Positions 16,686 through 25,045 of a DNA stretch of 64,000 bases are shown piece by piece. The position numbers were made by a program, and so were the translations under genes. Location of the stretch: positions 14,737 through 78,736 of the forward strand of contig JAEZJV010000013.1 in the NCBI GenBank assembly GCA_023415635.1, read 5' to 3'. Each line of letters opens with the position of its first letter. Positions within the stretch are counted from its first letter, which is position 1. The stretch is from Bacillota bacterium (lineage in GTDB: Bacteria > Bacillota > Clostridia > Lachnospirales > Lachnospiraceae). A model generated the notes under the pieces. The model made no database searches, was not told where the DNA came from, and saw only the letters and a list, made by a program, of their open reading frames with translations.

Positions 16686-17277
16686 GCGTTTTTTATTAAT
16701 AAATAATAGAAGATGTGTTGGTTAAATTTATAAATTATCTGAGCGATGCTGGTATTAGTATGATAAATGATGATGTATTAAAAATACGATATATCAACAG
16801 TTTATTGGAAGGTACGAAAAGAAAAAGATCTTTTCTTTTTGATTTATGCTCAGATATTTATAGGCATTACCCAACGGGCAATTCTAATAAACAGACCGTT
16901 TTAAAGGATATGGAGAATATTATCTGTGGGAAAAACATGTAAATAAAATGATGCTTGAAATGAACGAAATAGTATTTTAAGTAGATATTTATATATATTC
17001 ATTACATTTATTCGTTAAACAAGCGTTTTGCGAATAGTACGATATACAGATAATGAGTAAAAACCACTACTCTATTGTCGAGTGACATAAATGTTCCTAT
17101 ATCAAAGACTTACATTTAATAACTATTATCATGTAAGGTATAATATTATTCATATTCTAGATTAAAACGTATATAAGTGTCTAAATATAATAAGGACCTA
17201 AATCCACCTATATATATCCTAACTTTTTTATAATTGATAAGCGAATTGCTATTTGATGAATTCCTTATCAACCCTAT
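16686..17277. other. About 590 bp without a convincing gene
   Basis: A 75-codon GTG-initiated frame (16715-16942, plus) has no ribosome site and no recognisable family; it may be a remnant. Two further half-sites TACGATAT, matching the ArsR palindrome arm, occur at about 16785-16792 and 17038-17045. The rest is very AT-rich. This looks like a decayed junction beside the arsenic island. Confidence 0.4.
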
Positions 17278-17892
17278 TTACTTCATATGCTTTGCAATAT
17301 ATACTGCAGTTTTGGCAATCGGTAAGGTATCTATTTCTTTATCAGGAATAATTCCCCAAAGAACATAATTAAACTCTTTATAGTTCCAACTGGCAAGAAC
17401 AGCATTCATTTCTTGATCTGAGGCTGTATATTGTACCTTGATGTCTATACCTTTACCACCCTCGAATGTCTTTGCAAACCAACTTTCCTCACGTTTATCA
17501 TCAAAGGAATAGTTTAATCCAGACAAAGTTTGAATATCCTCTTTACCTACACGTAAAGTCATATCCACTTCAACGATTTTATCATAATAATTCACTTGTG
17601 CAATCGTTTCATCAATTATGCTATAAGTAGGATTTTCAATCCAATTTATATTTTTTGGTAATTGAATTGTGATTCCCAGTTTATCAAAATTATCAATCTC
17701 AGGTTCTTCAATTGAGCTATCATCTTTCACCACAATTGATGCAGATGGTTCATTTTTTGTTTTAACCACCTGTATTTGCACAGGAGGTATTTTTTCATCG
17801 ATAATATTACTATTCTTATTACATCCAGTCAGTATTATTACTAACAATATTAATAATGCAAATAAATGAATTTTGGGTTGCTCTAAGAGCAT
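17278..17892 (-). CDS. Lipoprotein of unknown function
   Basis: 204 residues. A type II signal peptide has the hydrophobic stretch FALLILLVIILTGC, with the lipidated Cys near residue 24. A Ser/Glu-rich linker and an exported domain (residues ~75-204) follow, with strands around IAQVNYYDKIVEVDMTL and FNYVLWGIIP. I do not recognise the domain. The frame opens further upstream, but GGAGG (17905-17901) sits 8 bases before the ATG at 17892. The gene has its own promoter overlapping the stop of the upstream BlaI-type gene and a terminator-like hairpin in its leader. Confidence 0.75.
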   Translation of the reverse strand: MLLEQPKIHLFALLILLVIILTGCNKNSNIIDEKIPPVQIQVVKTKNEPSASIVVKDDSSIEEPEIDNFDKLGITIQLPKNINWIENPTYSIIDETIAQVNYYDKIVEVDMTLRVGKEDIQTLSGLNYSFDDKREESWFAKTFEGGKGIDIKVQYTASDQEMNAVLASWNYKEFNYVLWGIIPDKEIDTLPIAKTAVYIAKHMK

Positions 17893-17942
17893 CAACATAA
17901 CCTCCTTTGGAGTAAAGTTACGCTTAGGTAACTTTTTCACAT

Positions 17943-17967
17943 AAAAAAGCCTTATAATAAGGCTTTT
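17943..17967 (-). terminator. Terminator-like hairpin in the lipoprotein gene leader
   Basis: On the minus strand AAAAGCCTTA (17967-17958) pairs with TAAGGCTTTT (17954-17945), 3-base loop, with the T run continuing to 17943. It lies between the promoter at 18017-18045 and the lipoprotein start, so it ends blaI transcripts or attenuates the lipoprotein mRNA. Confidence 0.75.
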
Positions 17968-18016
17968 ACATGTACTATCTATATTCCTGGGACCTTATGT
18001 CCTATTACACCGGATT

Positions 18017-18045
18017 AATATAATCCTGCTTCAAAACGGTATCAA
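18017..18045 (-). promoter_or_regulatory. Promoter overlapping the blaI-like stop codon
   Basis: Minus strand TTGATA (18045-18040), 17 bp, TATATT (18022-18017). The -35 box contains the TGA stop of the BlaI-type gene (18044-18042). Transcription would begin near 18010. Confidence 0.7.
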
Positions 18046-18416
18046 AATCTCTGCTCTCCTATGATTCTCTGAAGTTCAAGTACTTCTGTCTTGGATAAAT
18101 CTTGATTTTTTAAGTACTCTACCAGAAATGTGTTTAAAGATCCGTTATACAACTTATTCAATAATACTTTGGTTTCAATTGCCTGAACAGTACGCTTAGA
18201 TATCGCAGCCTTGCAAAAGAAGCCAGGATCCTCACGTTTAATAGCACCTTTATCAATCAGACGATTAATTACTGTGTAAGTCGTATTCTTCTCCCACCCG
18301 ATATATTCCTTGATTATCTTGGAAATATCCTTGGCGGCCAGAACCTTGTTCGACCACAGTAATTCCATGATATTCAATTCTCCTTCGTGAAGACGTATTT
18401 CCGGTAATGCTGCCAT
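18042..18416 (-). CDS. BlaI/MecI/CopY family transcriptional repressor
   Basis: 124 residues. The N-terminal winged helix includes LHEGELNIMELLWSNK and the recognition region NTTYTVINRLIDKGAIKRE; a C-terminal dimerisation helix has the family FLVEYLKNQDLSKTEVLEL. The site cleaved in BlaI/MecI lies in the linker (AISKRTVQ region), but no BlaR1/MecR1 (M56) sensor protease gene is next to it, which is the usual partner. An operator of the TACAnnTGTA type overlaps the promoter (18450-18461), indicating autoregulation. Target genes probably include the lipoprotein downstream. Confidence 0.9.
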   Translation of the reverse strand: MAALPEIRLHEGELNIMELLWSNKVLAAKDISKIIKEYIGWEKNTTYTVINRLIDKGAIKREDPGFFCKAAISKRTVQAIETKVLLNKLYNGSLNTFLVEYLKNQDLSKTEVLELQRIIGEQRF

Positions 18417-18435
18417 TAAATTCTACACCCCTTAA

Positions 18436-18468
18436 CCTAAATTTTAGCACTACAACTGTAGAAAATAA
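18436..18468 (-). promoter_or_regulatory. BlaI-type operator within the blaI-like gene promoter
   Basis: CTACA-GT-TGTAG on the minus strand (18461-18450) matches the bla/mec/cop box TACAnnTGTA. It lies in the 17-bp spacer before an extended -10 (TGC TAAAAT), with a poor -35 (TTTATT). A bound repressor would occlude the promoter. Confidence 0.75.
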
Positions 18469-18504
18469 AATACAGCATATGCATCACTACTCGCCTGCTG
18501 TATT
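18469..18504 (-). terminator. Terminator-like hairpin upstream of the blaI-like gene
   Basis: Minus strand AATACAGCA (18504-18496) pairs with TGCTGTATT (18477-18469), 18-base loop, followed by TTATTTTC. It would end transcripts coming from the promoter at 18675-18703 before they reach the gene. Confidence 0.65.
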
Positions 18505-18674
18505 CTGTTGTGTTTTTAAATAATCCTTATCCGAAAAGTAGAAAGTTGAAATAAAACTTATTTTAAATTATTGATATATATGTAGCCTGTAAAAACAGGA
18601 ACTTACCATTGTAGAATAATTTATAGGGGATGGCAAAATAAATATCTACACACGTAGACAGAGTCTGCAGTTCC

Positions 18675-18703
18675 ATACTATAACAATAGAATGAGTTTGT
18701 CAA
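18675..18703 (-). promoter_or_regulatory. Strong orphan promoter in the 330-bp gap before the blaI-like gene
   Basis: Minus strand TTGACA (18703-18698), 17 bp, TAGTAT (18680-18675). A TCTAC-ACAC-GTAGA dyad (18645-18658), resembling a relaxed BlaI box, lies just past the predicted start site. The region 18417-18747 has no convincing gene. Confidence 0.6.
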
Positions 18704-18747
18704 CAGTTTTCTTAATATTTTCGTAAAAAAATAGTTAAAATATGACA

Positions 18748-20037
18748 TTACAGACAGAATACTGCATAGTAGGGAACATATTTAATTTGATTGGAGAACT
18801 CAAAATTTTTAGAAGAAATCTTAACAGCGTAAGGAAATTCACATTTTTGTCTTAACACACTGATACTTTTTGATCTCGTATTTGAGCTTTCGTGAATTTC
18901 AATGGGTATGATTTCAAGATTTTTTGCAATGATGAAATCAATCTTAGCCATTGATTCAGACTCCCAGAAGACAAAGGGATAATTCTTTGCCTGAAGGGAT
19001 TGTGCGACATAATTTTCAAGAAGTGCTTTTTTATTGTTCACAACACCGCTAGAGCCCTGCTCTTCTATTATTTTTGAGTATAATATGCCGGTGTCGGGAA
19101 GATATAATTTAAAATTACTGTTGGAGGCATCACAGGAATTGTTCAATAAAATCAACTCGGAAGGATTTTGCAGCTGTTCAGTACTGATCTTGTTGCAACG
19201 GATCACATAATTCTGTTCAACGAGCTTTTGGATAGCATCACGGTACATAGCATGTGTGGTACCTTTCCGGATAATCTTATATTGGAATTTTTTGTTATCC
19301 TTTAGCAATTGATATGTGAGACTATCAAAGACCTGCTTCATCTTCAGGGAATCACTGTCAGCATTATCACGGCTGATATAATCATGGTAAGAACTCACAA
19401 TAAAGGCCTGCTGTTCAGATACATTCACAACATCAGAAAAATTAAGGTATTCATTTATGAGTCCAGGCATACCGCCAATCTGTAGATAAAGGCTGTGAAG
19501 AGATAAAAGCTCTTTATGTACGATATCCGGAATATTGGTATTCGAATTAAAATGATTTATGATAGCTTCAATGTACCATTCACTACCAATAGCTCTTAAG
19601 AACTCATCGAATTCCAAGGGGTGAACCGAAAATTTTGAAAATATTGACTCCTGCTCTCTGGAAAGCGGATGGCTGGAGATGGTAATGATATGTCTGAAAC
19701 AGTCTGAGAATAAGCCTTTGTCGAGTGCCTGTATTGCTGCTTCACAACATCCGATCTCATCTAAAATCAATATTCTTCCTTCAATAGGAATGCTCTCTGA
19801 CAGCTGAAAATAGTCTGTAATCCCGGGAATGAACTCCTCAGCGTTTAAAACCTCGAATAAATAGGTACATTCGGGATTGCGTTCAAAATTGATATAAGAA
19901 ATCTGTGTATAAAAAGCCTTGGCAAAATCATATGCAAGATAAGTCTTTCCCACACCCTTAGCTCCAGCCAGTAATATTGGAGTTGCACTACTTTCATTTT
20001 TCCATCGGATCAATTCTTCAATGAGTTTTCTTTTCAA
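18748..20037 (-). CDS. AAA ATPase with DUF4143 domain
   Basis: 429 residues. Walker A is AGAKGVGKTYLAYDFA near residues 24-39 and Walker B RILILDEIGCCEAA near 89. A helical winged region follows, and the C-terminal DUF4143 has a PD-(D/E)xK-like core (FWESESMAKIDFIIAKN, then IPIEIHESS). This is the widespread DUF4143 ATPase family of unknown role. The start is TTG with AAGGGG eight bases upstream. It begins 6 bp after the rluD stop, so it shares that transcript. Confidence 0.88.
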   Translation of the reverse strand: MKRKLIEELIRWKNESSATPILLAGAKGVGKTYLAYDFAKAFYTQISYINFERNPECTYLFEVLNAEEFIPGITDYFQLSESIPIEGRILILDEIGCCEAAIQALDKGLFSDCFRHIITISSHPLSREQESIFSKFSVHPLEFDEFLRAIGSEWYIEAIINHFNSNTNIPDIVHKELLSLHSLYLQIGGMPGLINEYLNFSDVVNVSEQQAFIVSSYHDYISRDNADSDSLKMKQVFDSLTYQLLKDNKKFQYKIIRKGTTHAMYRDAIQKLVEQNYVIRCNKISTEQLQNPSELILLNNSCDASNSNFKLYLPDTGILYSKIIEEQGSSGVVNNKKALLENYVAQSLQAKNYPFVFWESESMAKIDFIIAKNLEIIPIEIHESSNTRSKSISVLRQKCEFPYAVKISSKNFEFSNQIKYVPYYAVFCL

Positions 20038-20043
20038 CGATTA

Positions 20044-21000
20044 TTACCCCTTATGTCTTAATTTCTCTAATAATTCGGTAAAGTACTCAGGTAGAGGTGC
20101 CGAAAATTCCATATAATTCCCAGTAGATGGGTGGATGAAGCCCAAAACGCCCGCATGCAAAGCCTGTCCCTCCAGATGAAACGGATCATTATTAGGACCA
20201 TAAACCGTATCTCCTAGCAGCGGATGATGAATACTCGCCATATGAACCCTGATCTGATGGGTTCGCCCGGTTTCAAGGGAGCATTCAATATGTGCATATT
20301 GATTGGACAAATTCTCAATTAATCGATAATTTGTTGCAGCCGGCTTTCCATTCCTATGATTGATAGACATCTTTTTCCGGTCCTTCGGATCTCTACCGAT
20401 GGGACCCTCCACTCTCCCGCTTTCAACCTTAAGAGTATGATATACGATAGCCTGGTATTTACGGGTAATAGAATGCACCTTCAGCTGTTCTGCAATAAAT
20501 TGATGTGCTTTATCATTTTTACAGGCAACCAATAATCCTGTTGTATCCCGATCGATACGATGAACAATACCCGGGCGTAATACACCGTTAATACCGGATA
20601 ATTCGCCTCTGCAATGAAATAACAAAGCATTTACCAGTGTTCCCGTTGCATGACCTGCTCCAGGATGTACCACCATCCCCTTTTGCTTATTAATGATAAT
20701 GATATCTTTATCCTCATAAAGAATATCAATTGGAAGCTCCTCAGGGACGATTTCCGCCTCGATTGGCTCGGGAAGCAGGATTGTTACTCTTTGACCGGTT
20801 TTAACTCTGAAATTGGCTTTTACGGGCTTCTCCTCCAGAAAAATACGGTCATCTTCTATTAACCTTTGAATATAACTGCGTGTAAGCTCCGTCTGAATGA
20901 CAGAAAGGTATTTATCAATTCGGTTACCGGCATTCTCTTCATTTACAACGAATTCTATGGCTTCTTCCTGTTCCGGCAGCTCAATTACTTCCTCATCCAT
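20044..21000 (-). CDS. rluD: Ribosomal large subunit pseudouridine synthase RluD-type
   Basis: 318 residues. An N-terminal S4 RNA-binding domain (IDKYLSVIQTELTRSYIQRLI, split, residues ~18-40) is followed by the RluA/RluD catalytic domain with the nucleophilic Asp in GIVHRIDRDTTGLLVAC near residue 150, and by GRTHQIRVHMASIHHPLLGD. It modifies uridines in 23S rRNA; RluC, RluD and RluB-like paralogues cannot be separated with certainty here. Follows lspA by 58 bp on the same strand. Confidence 0.92.
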   Translation of the reverse strand: MDEEVIELPEQEEAIEFVVNEENAGNRIDKYLSVIQTELTRSYIQRLIEDDRIFLEEKPVKANFRVKTGQRVTILLPEPIEAEIVPEELPIDILYEDKDIIIINKQKGMVVHPGAGHATGTLVNALLFHCRGELSGINGVLRPGIVHRIDRDTTGLLVACKNDKAHQFIAEQLKVHSITRKYQAIVYHTLKVESGRVEGPIGRDPKDRKKMSINHRNGKPAATNYRLIENLSNQYAHIECSLETGRTHQIRVHMASIHHPLLGDTVYGPNNDPFHLEGQALHAGVLGFIHPSTGNYMEFSAPLPEYFTELLEKLRHKG

Positions 21001-21058
21001 GGAGTTTCGTCCTTTCTTAGTTTACATAATATTATTCTGTATATTATGCTTGAATATA

Positions 21059-21688
21059 TCACATATCCTTATCCTGAGTTCCACTACAATCTTCTTTATC
21101 TCTGTCAAAGAGGGTGTTATCCTCCTCGTGGTTGACAATTTCTTTACTTGGCTCTTCTGCTTCTGCCCCTTCAGCTGCTTTTTCTGATTTTTTCTTGTGA
21201 AGGAGCTGATTTATAAAGGCAAAATCCTCATCCTTGTAATAAAAAATTGAAAGAATGAACAACAGAATGCAGGATACGGTCAAACAACTGTCTGCAAAGT
21301 TGAACAGAGGGAAATCAATAATTTCGAAATAGATGTAATCTACCACATGTCCCAGCAGAAGGCGGTCAATCAGGTTACCTACGGCACCACCGAGGATAAA
21401 TATTATGATGATACGAAGTGCTGTGAGCTTTTTTGTCTGGGGTATTTTAAAATACAGATATCCGATCAGAAGTACAATGATCAGGGTAAAAATGCTTAAA
21501 AACTGCACTTTACCGCTCATAATACCCCATACTGCACCGGTATTTTCGTGATACTGTAAGGATAATACCTTAGGTATAATAACCAAAGGCTCCTGATTCA
21601 TCAGAGTATTCCTGACCCAGAATTTCACTGCCTGATCAATTCCCACAATTACAATAAATAATAACAAATGCTTCATTCGTTCCTTCAT
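21059..21688 (-). CDS. lspA: Lipoprotein signal peptidase (signal peptidase II)
   Basis: 209 residues, four membrane helices. Catalytic aspartates lie in GGAVGNLIDRLLLGHVVDYI and FNFADSCLTVS (near residues 118 and 140). It cleaves diacylated prolipoproteins before the lipobox Cys. A TTG at 21700 extends the frame, but GGAGGA is correctly spaced for the ATG at 21688. The C-terminus carries an unusual ~45-residue charged, acidic tail (from KKSEKAAEGAEAEE) beyond the normal ~160-residue family length. Confidence 0.93.
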   Translation of the reverse strand: MKERMKHLLLFIVIVGIDQAVKFWVRNTLMNQEPLVIIPKVLSLQYHENTGAVWGIMSGKVQFLSIFTLIIVLLIGYLYFKIPQTKKLTALRIIIIFILGGAVGNLIDRLLLGHVVDYIYFEIIDFPLFNFADSCLTVSCILLFILSIFYYKDEDFAFINQLLHKKKSEKAAEGAEAEEPSKEIVNHEEDNTLFDRDKEDCSGTQDKDM

Positions 21689-21729
21689 AATGTCCTCCAA
21701 TACAGATACCCAGTGGTATGTATTATCCT

Positions 21730-22821
21730 TTATTTTAGTATGGTATAAATCGCTTCCAACATTTCATCCTTTGTAACGGTTTTATCAATTACGGAGCTTC
21801 CTACTCCGGTCAAAAGTATGAATTTCACATGATCTGCATCCATCTTTTTATCCAGCTTAGTTACCTCGTAGACCTCCTCGGCAGTTAAACCATTCGTGGT
21901 GACAGGCTGGCGGAAACGCTGCATAATGGCCAGGATATCCCTGTATATTTCCTCGGTGATAAGTCCGCGCTTCATGGAGATATAAGAAGCTGCAGCCATT
22001 CCGATACAAACACATTCACCATGCAGTAAGGAGAAATTCTTTAGCTTCTCAACAGAGTGTCCGATAGTATGTCCGAAATTTAATAATGCACGCTCTCCCA
22101 GTTCCTTTGGATCCTTCTCAACAATCTCCATTTTTATCATACAGCTTCTTTTAATCATATCACGAAGCGGTACATAGGAACGTGCACAGATCCTTAAGGT
22201 ATAATCTTTCAACCATTGATAAAAGTCAGCATCCTTAATTAATCCATGCTTAATAATCTCTCCCATTCCGGAATAATATTCAGGCTCGGGAAGAGATAAA
22301 AGTGTTGAAATATTCATATATATCAGAGAAGGTTGATAAAAAGCACCCACCATATTTTTATATGCTTTAAAATCTACTCCGGTCTTCCCTCCAATGCTGG
22401 AGTCCACCATGGCAAGCAGCGATGTAGGTACCTGGATAAAACGTATTCCACGCATATAGGTAGCTGCTACAAAGCCTGTCAGATCACCTACGACACCTCC
22501 TCCTAAAGCCACCAGTACATCATTACGGTCCAGACCGGCTTGAATCAGTTGTTCGTAGCATAAGCTAACGGTATCAAGATTTTTGCTTTTTTCTCCGGCA
22601 GGAAAGGTAAAGCTTTGAACTGACTTGGCTATAGGTAAAAGCTGCCGGGATACGCCTTCAAGATAGAACTTTCCGACATTGCTGTCGGTCAGAATCATAA
22701 ATCTCCGACCCTCCATACCAAGACTCCTGATTGCTTGAGTTAACTTCATAAAATCAGGCTCCAGCAAAATATCATAAACCGGCTGCCCTTCATAATTCAC
22801 TGTAAGTTTTTGATCCTCCAT
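21730..22821 (-). CDS. aroB: 3-dehydroquinate synthase
   Basis: 363 residues. NAD-binding motif LVALGGGVVGDLTGFVAATY, substrate/metal region QVPTSLLAMVDSSIGGKTGV, and zinc ligands in EIIKHGLIKD and NFGHTIGHSVE with HGECVCIGMA. It converts DAHP to 3-dehydroquinate in the shikimate pathway. It is not beside other aro genes; it sits between divIVA and lspA on one strand. Confidence 0.96.
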   Translation of the reverse strand: MEDQKLTVNYEGQPVYDILLEPDFMKLTQAIRSLGMEGRRFMILTDSNVGKFYLEGVSRQLLPIAKSVQSFTFPAGEKSKNLDTVSLCYEQLIQAGLDRNDVLVALGGGVVGDLTGFVAATYMRGIRFIQVPTSLLAMVDSSIGGKTGVDFKAYKNMVGAFYQPSLIYMNISTLLSLPEPEYYSGMGEIIKHGLIKDADFYQWLKDYTLRICARSYVPLRDMIKRSCMIKMEIVEKDPKELGERALLNFGHTIGHSVEKLKNFSLLHGECVCIGMAAASYISMKRGLITEEIYRDILAIMQRFRQPVTTNGLTAEEVYEVTKLDKKMDADHVKFILLTGVGSSVIDKTVTKDEMLEAIYTILK

Positions 22822-22847
22822 GGTTCATCCCCTTCATCGTATAATAT

Positions 22848-22886
22848 AAGCATAACCGCATCAGAAAACGAGACGAGGTTATGCTT
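22848..22886 (-). terminator. Possible terminator between divIVA and aroB
   Basis: Ten-bp stem AAGCATAACC/GGTTATGCTT (22848-22857 and 22877-22886) with a 19-base loop. Only a broken T-rich tail follows on the minus strand. Confidence 0.5.
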
Positions 22887-22897
22887 TCCTCTTAAAC

Positions 22898-23581
22898 CTA
22901 TTCCTCTTTCATCGTATAAAACTCAAATCCGTCTTCGGTCTGATACTTCTGCTCTTCTGGCTGAGCTTCTTTCAAGTCAGTCTTAAGGAACTCGAATTTG
23001 ATCTGATCGAGCTCATCCAAGGGAAGCTCTTTGGTATCAGTTGTTTTTGAGGAGACCTTCTGCTCGGAAAGCTGTTTAATGGAAGAGGTATCGATTTCAG
23101 CATCCTTAGGTTCCTTATATTGAAATTCCTCTGTGTTTACGGAAAAGCTTTTACTGTTCAGAAGTTCAATTTGAGCATGCAGCAAATTCTCAAAATGTAT
23201 TTTGAATAAGTCGTATTGCTGCATCAAATTCAGAGTTTTATGCTCAAAGTACTCTAACTGCTTTCTAGCCTCCTCTATAATCAGTCCTGCTTTTAACCTT
23301 GCTTCATTCTCAATAATTTCTGCTTCCTTCAAAGCGGTATTTTTTGTATCCTGAGCAGTCTTTTCTGCAAGAACCAAAGCCTTCTGAAGGGTTTTCTCAA
23401 TAGACTTATAATAGCTTATATTGTCGCTTTGTTCCTTCAGCTTTTTCTTAAGATCTTCATTCTCTTCCAGTATCGTACCAAAATCCTTTGACAAATCGTT
23501 AAGGAATTGCTCAACGTCTTTTTTGTCATAACCGAGACCAGCCTTAAATTGCTTATTCATTATTTCTGAAGGTAGTAGCAT
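22898..23581 (-). CDS. divIVA: DivIVA domain protein
   Basis: 227 residues. The N-terminal membrane-curvature-sensing motif LLPSEIMNKQFKAGLGYDKK leads into VEQFLNDL, then a long coiled coil (residues ~30-130) with heptads such as LEENEDLKKKLKEQ. The acidic C-terminal tail is disordered. DivIVA marks negatively curved membrane at poles and septa. Gene order sepF-ylmH-divIVA matches the division cluster of other Firmicutes. Confidence 0.92.
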   Translation of the reverse strand: MLLPSEIMNKQFKAGLGYDKKDVEQFLNDLSKDFGTILEENEDLKKKLKEQSDNISYYKSIEKTLQKALVLAEKTAQDTKNTALKEAEIIENEARLKAGLIIEEARKQLEYFEHKTLNLMQQYDLFKIHFENLLHAQIELLNSKSFSVNTEEFQYKEPKDAEIDTSSIKQLSEQKVSSKTTDTKELPLDELDQIKFEFLKTDLKEAQPEEQKYQTEDGFEFYTMKEE

Positions 23582-23638
23582 AATTTCCTCCTATTCCTGA
23601 TCGAGACATTCCAATATTTGAAGTGCTTATTCTTCATT

Positions 23639-24415
23639 TTATACAGAATATAATAATACTTTTACGCTATATCTTCCTTTTTTGGTCTGATAAGAGGTTC
23701 CGGCGAAAATAAACTTTCCCATGCCCCGTACCGATACGATGTCGTTCTCCCTCAGGATGTAGCTGTTAGACAACACCTGTTTGCCACCTACGAAGACCTT
23801 GCCGCCTTCTATTAAGCCGCTCAGACTGCTTCGGGAGCTTCTAAATGCAACAGAAAGAATACTATCCAGACGAACTGAGGATACAGTTCCTATTATTTCT
23901 GTGAATTTTGGCTGATAATTAAAATCCTTTTGATCTATAATGGTACAGGTAACTACTGTATGTTTTACCTTAACCAGCTGCTCGGTGATAAAGGGACTGA
24001 TGGTAGTATGGGCAAATATATATCCCATGTTTTCCTCTATGAGTATATCACCGATCTTACCGCGATCCAGTCCGAGATTTAGGACAGCGCCGAGAAAGTC
24101 ACGATGATTTAATCTATCACTAAATTTTTGGTTAATTGGCTCTATACGAATACATGCGATTGGATAGACGACCTCTTCTGCTTTCGTTATCTGCTCATTT
24201 CCACAAAAACAAAGTATTTTTCTCTCGGCATCGGAAAATCCTCCGTTAGCAAAATACTTTATCCTTGGTAACTCGCTTTTCATACTGGATAACAGACCCT
24301 GCTCATTCGGATTTAGAAAATCAGAAAACAGAGTTATTCCTCTTTGATAGGCAGTGCTGGCTAAATCCAATAGCCGTTTACGTAAAAGCTGTTCCTCTTT
24401 ATCCTGATTAATCAT
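23639..24415 (-). CDS. ylmH: YlmH-type S4 RNA-binding protein
   Basis: 258 residues. An N-terminal alpha/beta domain (YlmH/Rqc-P-like) and a C-terminal S4 domain: RLDSILSVAFRSSRSSLSGL, GGKVFVGGKQV and RENDIVSVRGMGKF (residues ~182-240). In Bacillus it binds 50S-peptidyl-tRNA complexes in ribosome quality control. Starts 2 bases after sepF stops, so it is translationally linked. Confidence 0.9.
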   Translation of the reverse strand: MINQDKEEQLLRKRLLDLASTAYQRGITLFSDFLNPNEQGLLSSMKSELPRIKYFANGGFSDAERKILCFCGNEQITKAEEVVYPIACIRIEPINQKFSDRLNHRDFLGAVLNLGLDRGKIGDILIEENMGYIFAHTTISPFITEQLVKVKHTVVTCTIIDQKDFNYQPKFTEIIGTVSSVRLDSILSVAFRSSRSSLSGLIEGGKVFVGGKQVLSNSYILRENDIVSVRGMGKFIFAGTSYQTKKGRYSVKVLLYSV

Positions 24416-24417
24416 AG

Positions 24418-24987
24418 CTAGAACTTAGAGTGAAAAGTCGGAGGTTCAAAGCCGCTTTCCTGTATCAAATCAAGATAATCTCCGGAGATATCTACTGTAT
24501 CGGGAGATACGATAAAGATTGCATTGGAGATGCGGTGCAGTTTACCGTTGATAGCATATACGGAACCTGAGACGAAATCCATGGTTCTCTGTGCAAGCTT
24601 GTCATCAAACCCTTCCAGATTGATTACAGTAGCTCTTCCTGTAAGTAGCATGTCACAGATCTCTTGAGAATCTTCGAAGGAAGTAGGCTTCATGATACAA
24701 ACCTCGAGACCCTTGGGTGTAGTACGGATTGGAACAACTTTACCTGCCGAAGTCTTTTCCATTTTTGTCACCCTTTCTTTCCTGACATCACTTGTTCCCG
24801 CAGGAGCAGGTGAAATCTGCTGATTCTTTGGTGCTTCTCTATATCTCTCATTCTGTGCTTCTTTTTTCTCTTCACGTTTTGCCCGTCTTAATTCTTTCTC
24901 AGACTCCTCGTTTAAATAATCCTCGTAATCATCCTCATCTTCGGTTAATTTCATGGAATTTAAGAAATTTTTAAAAATATTAGACAT
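24418..24987 (-). CDS. sepF: Cell division protein SepF
   Basis: 189 residues. N-terminal amphipathic membrane-binding helix (SNIFKNFLNSMKL), an acidic then basic low-complexity linker (residues ~15-90) and the C-terminal SepF fold with VCIMKPTSFEDSQEICDML, GRATVINLEG and MDFVSGSVYAINGKL. It anchors FtsZ filaments to the membrane. The longer frame from 25026 lacks support; GGAGG sits nine bases before the ATG at 24987. Confidence 0.94.
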   Translation of the reverse strand: MSNIFKNFLNSMKLTEDEDDYEDYLNEESEKELRRAKREEKKEAQNERYREAPKNQQISPAPAGTSDVRKERVTKMEKTSAGKVVPIRTTPKGLEVCIMKPTSFEDSQEICDMLLTGRATVINLEGFDDKLAQRTMDFVSGSVYAINGKLHRISNAIFIVSPDTVDISGDYLDLIQESGFEPPTFHSKF

Positions 24988-25045
24988 CCGTCCATACCTC
25001 CATCTCGCCGTTAACGGCATAAACATTTATTCCATAAGAAACTTT

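Noticed and set aside
16715..16942. 75-codon GTG-initiated frame on the plus strand next to arsR
   Set aside because: No ribosome site, no recognisable family and AT-rich composition; kept only as a possible remnant in the intergenic entry.
18563..18748. 61-codon minus-strand frame in the gap before the blaI-like gene
   Set aside because: It spans the -35/-10 boxes and the candidate small RNA, has no ribosome site and an aromatic-rich composition typical of noncoding AT-rich DNA.
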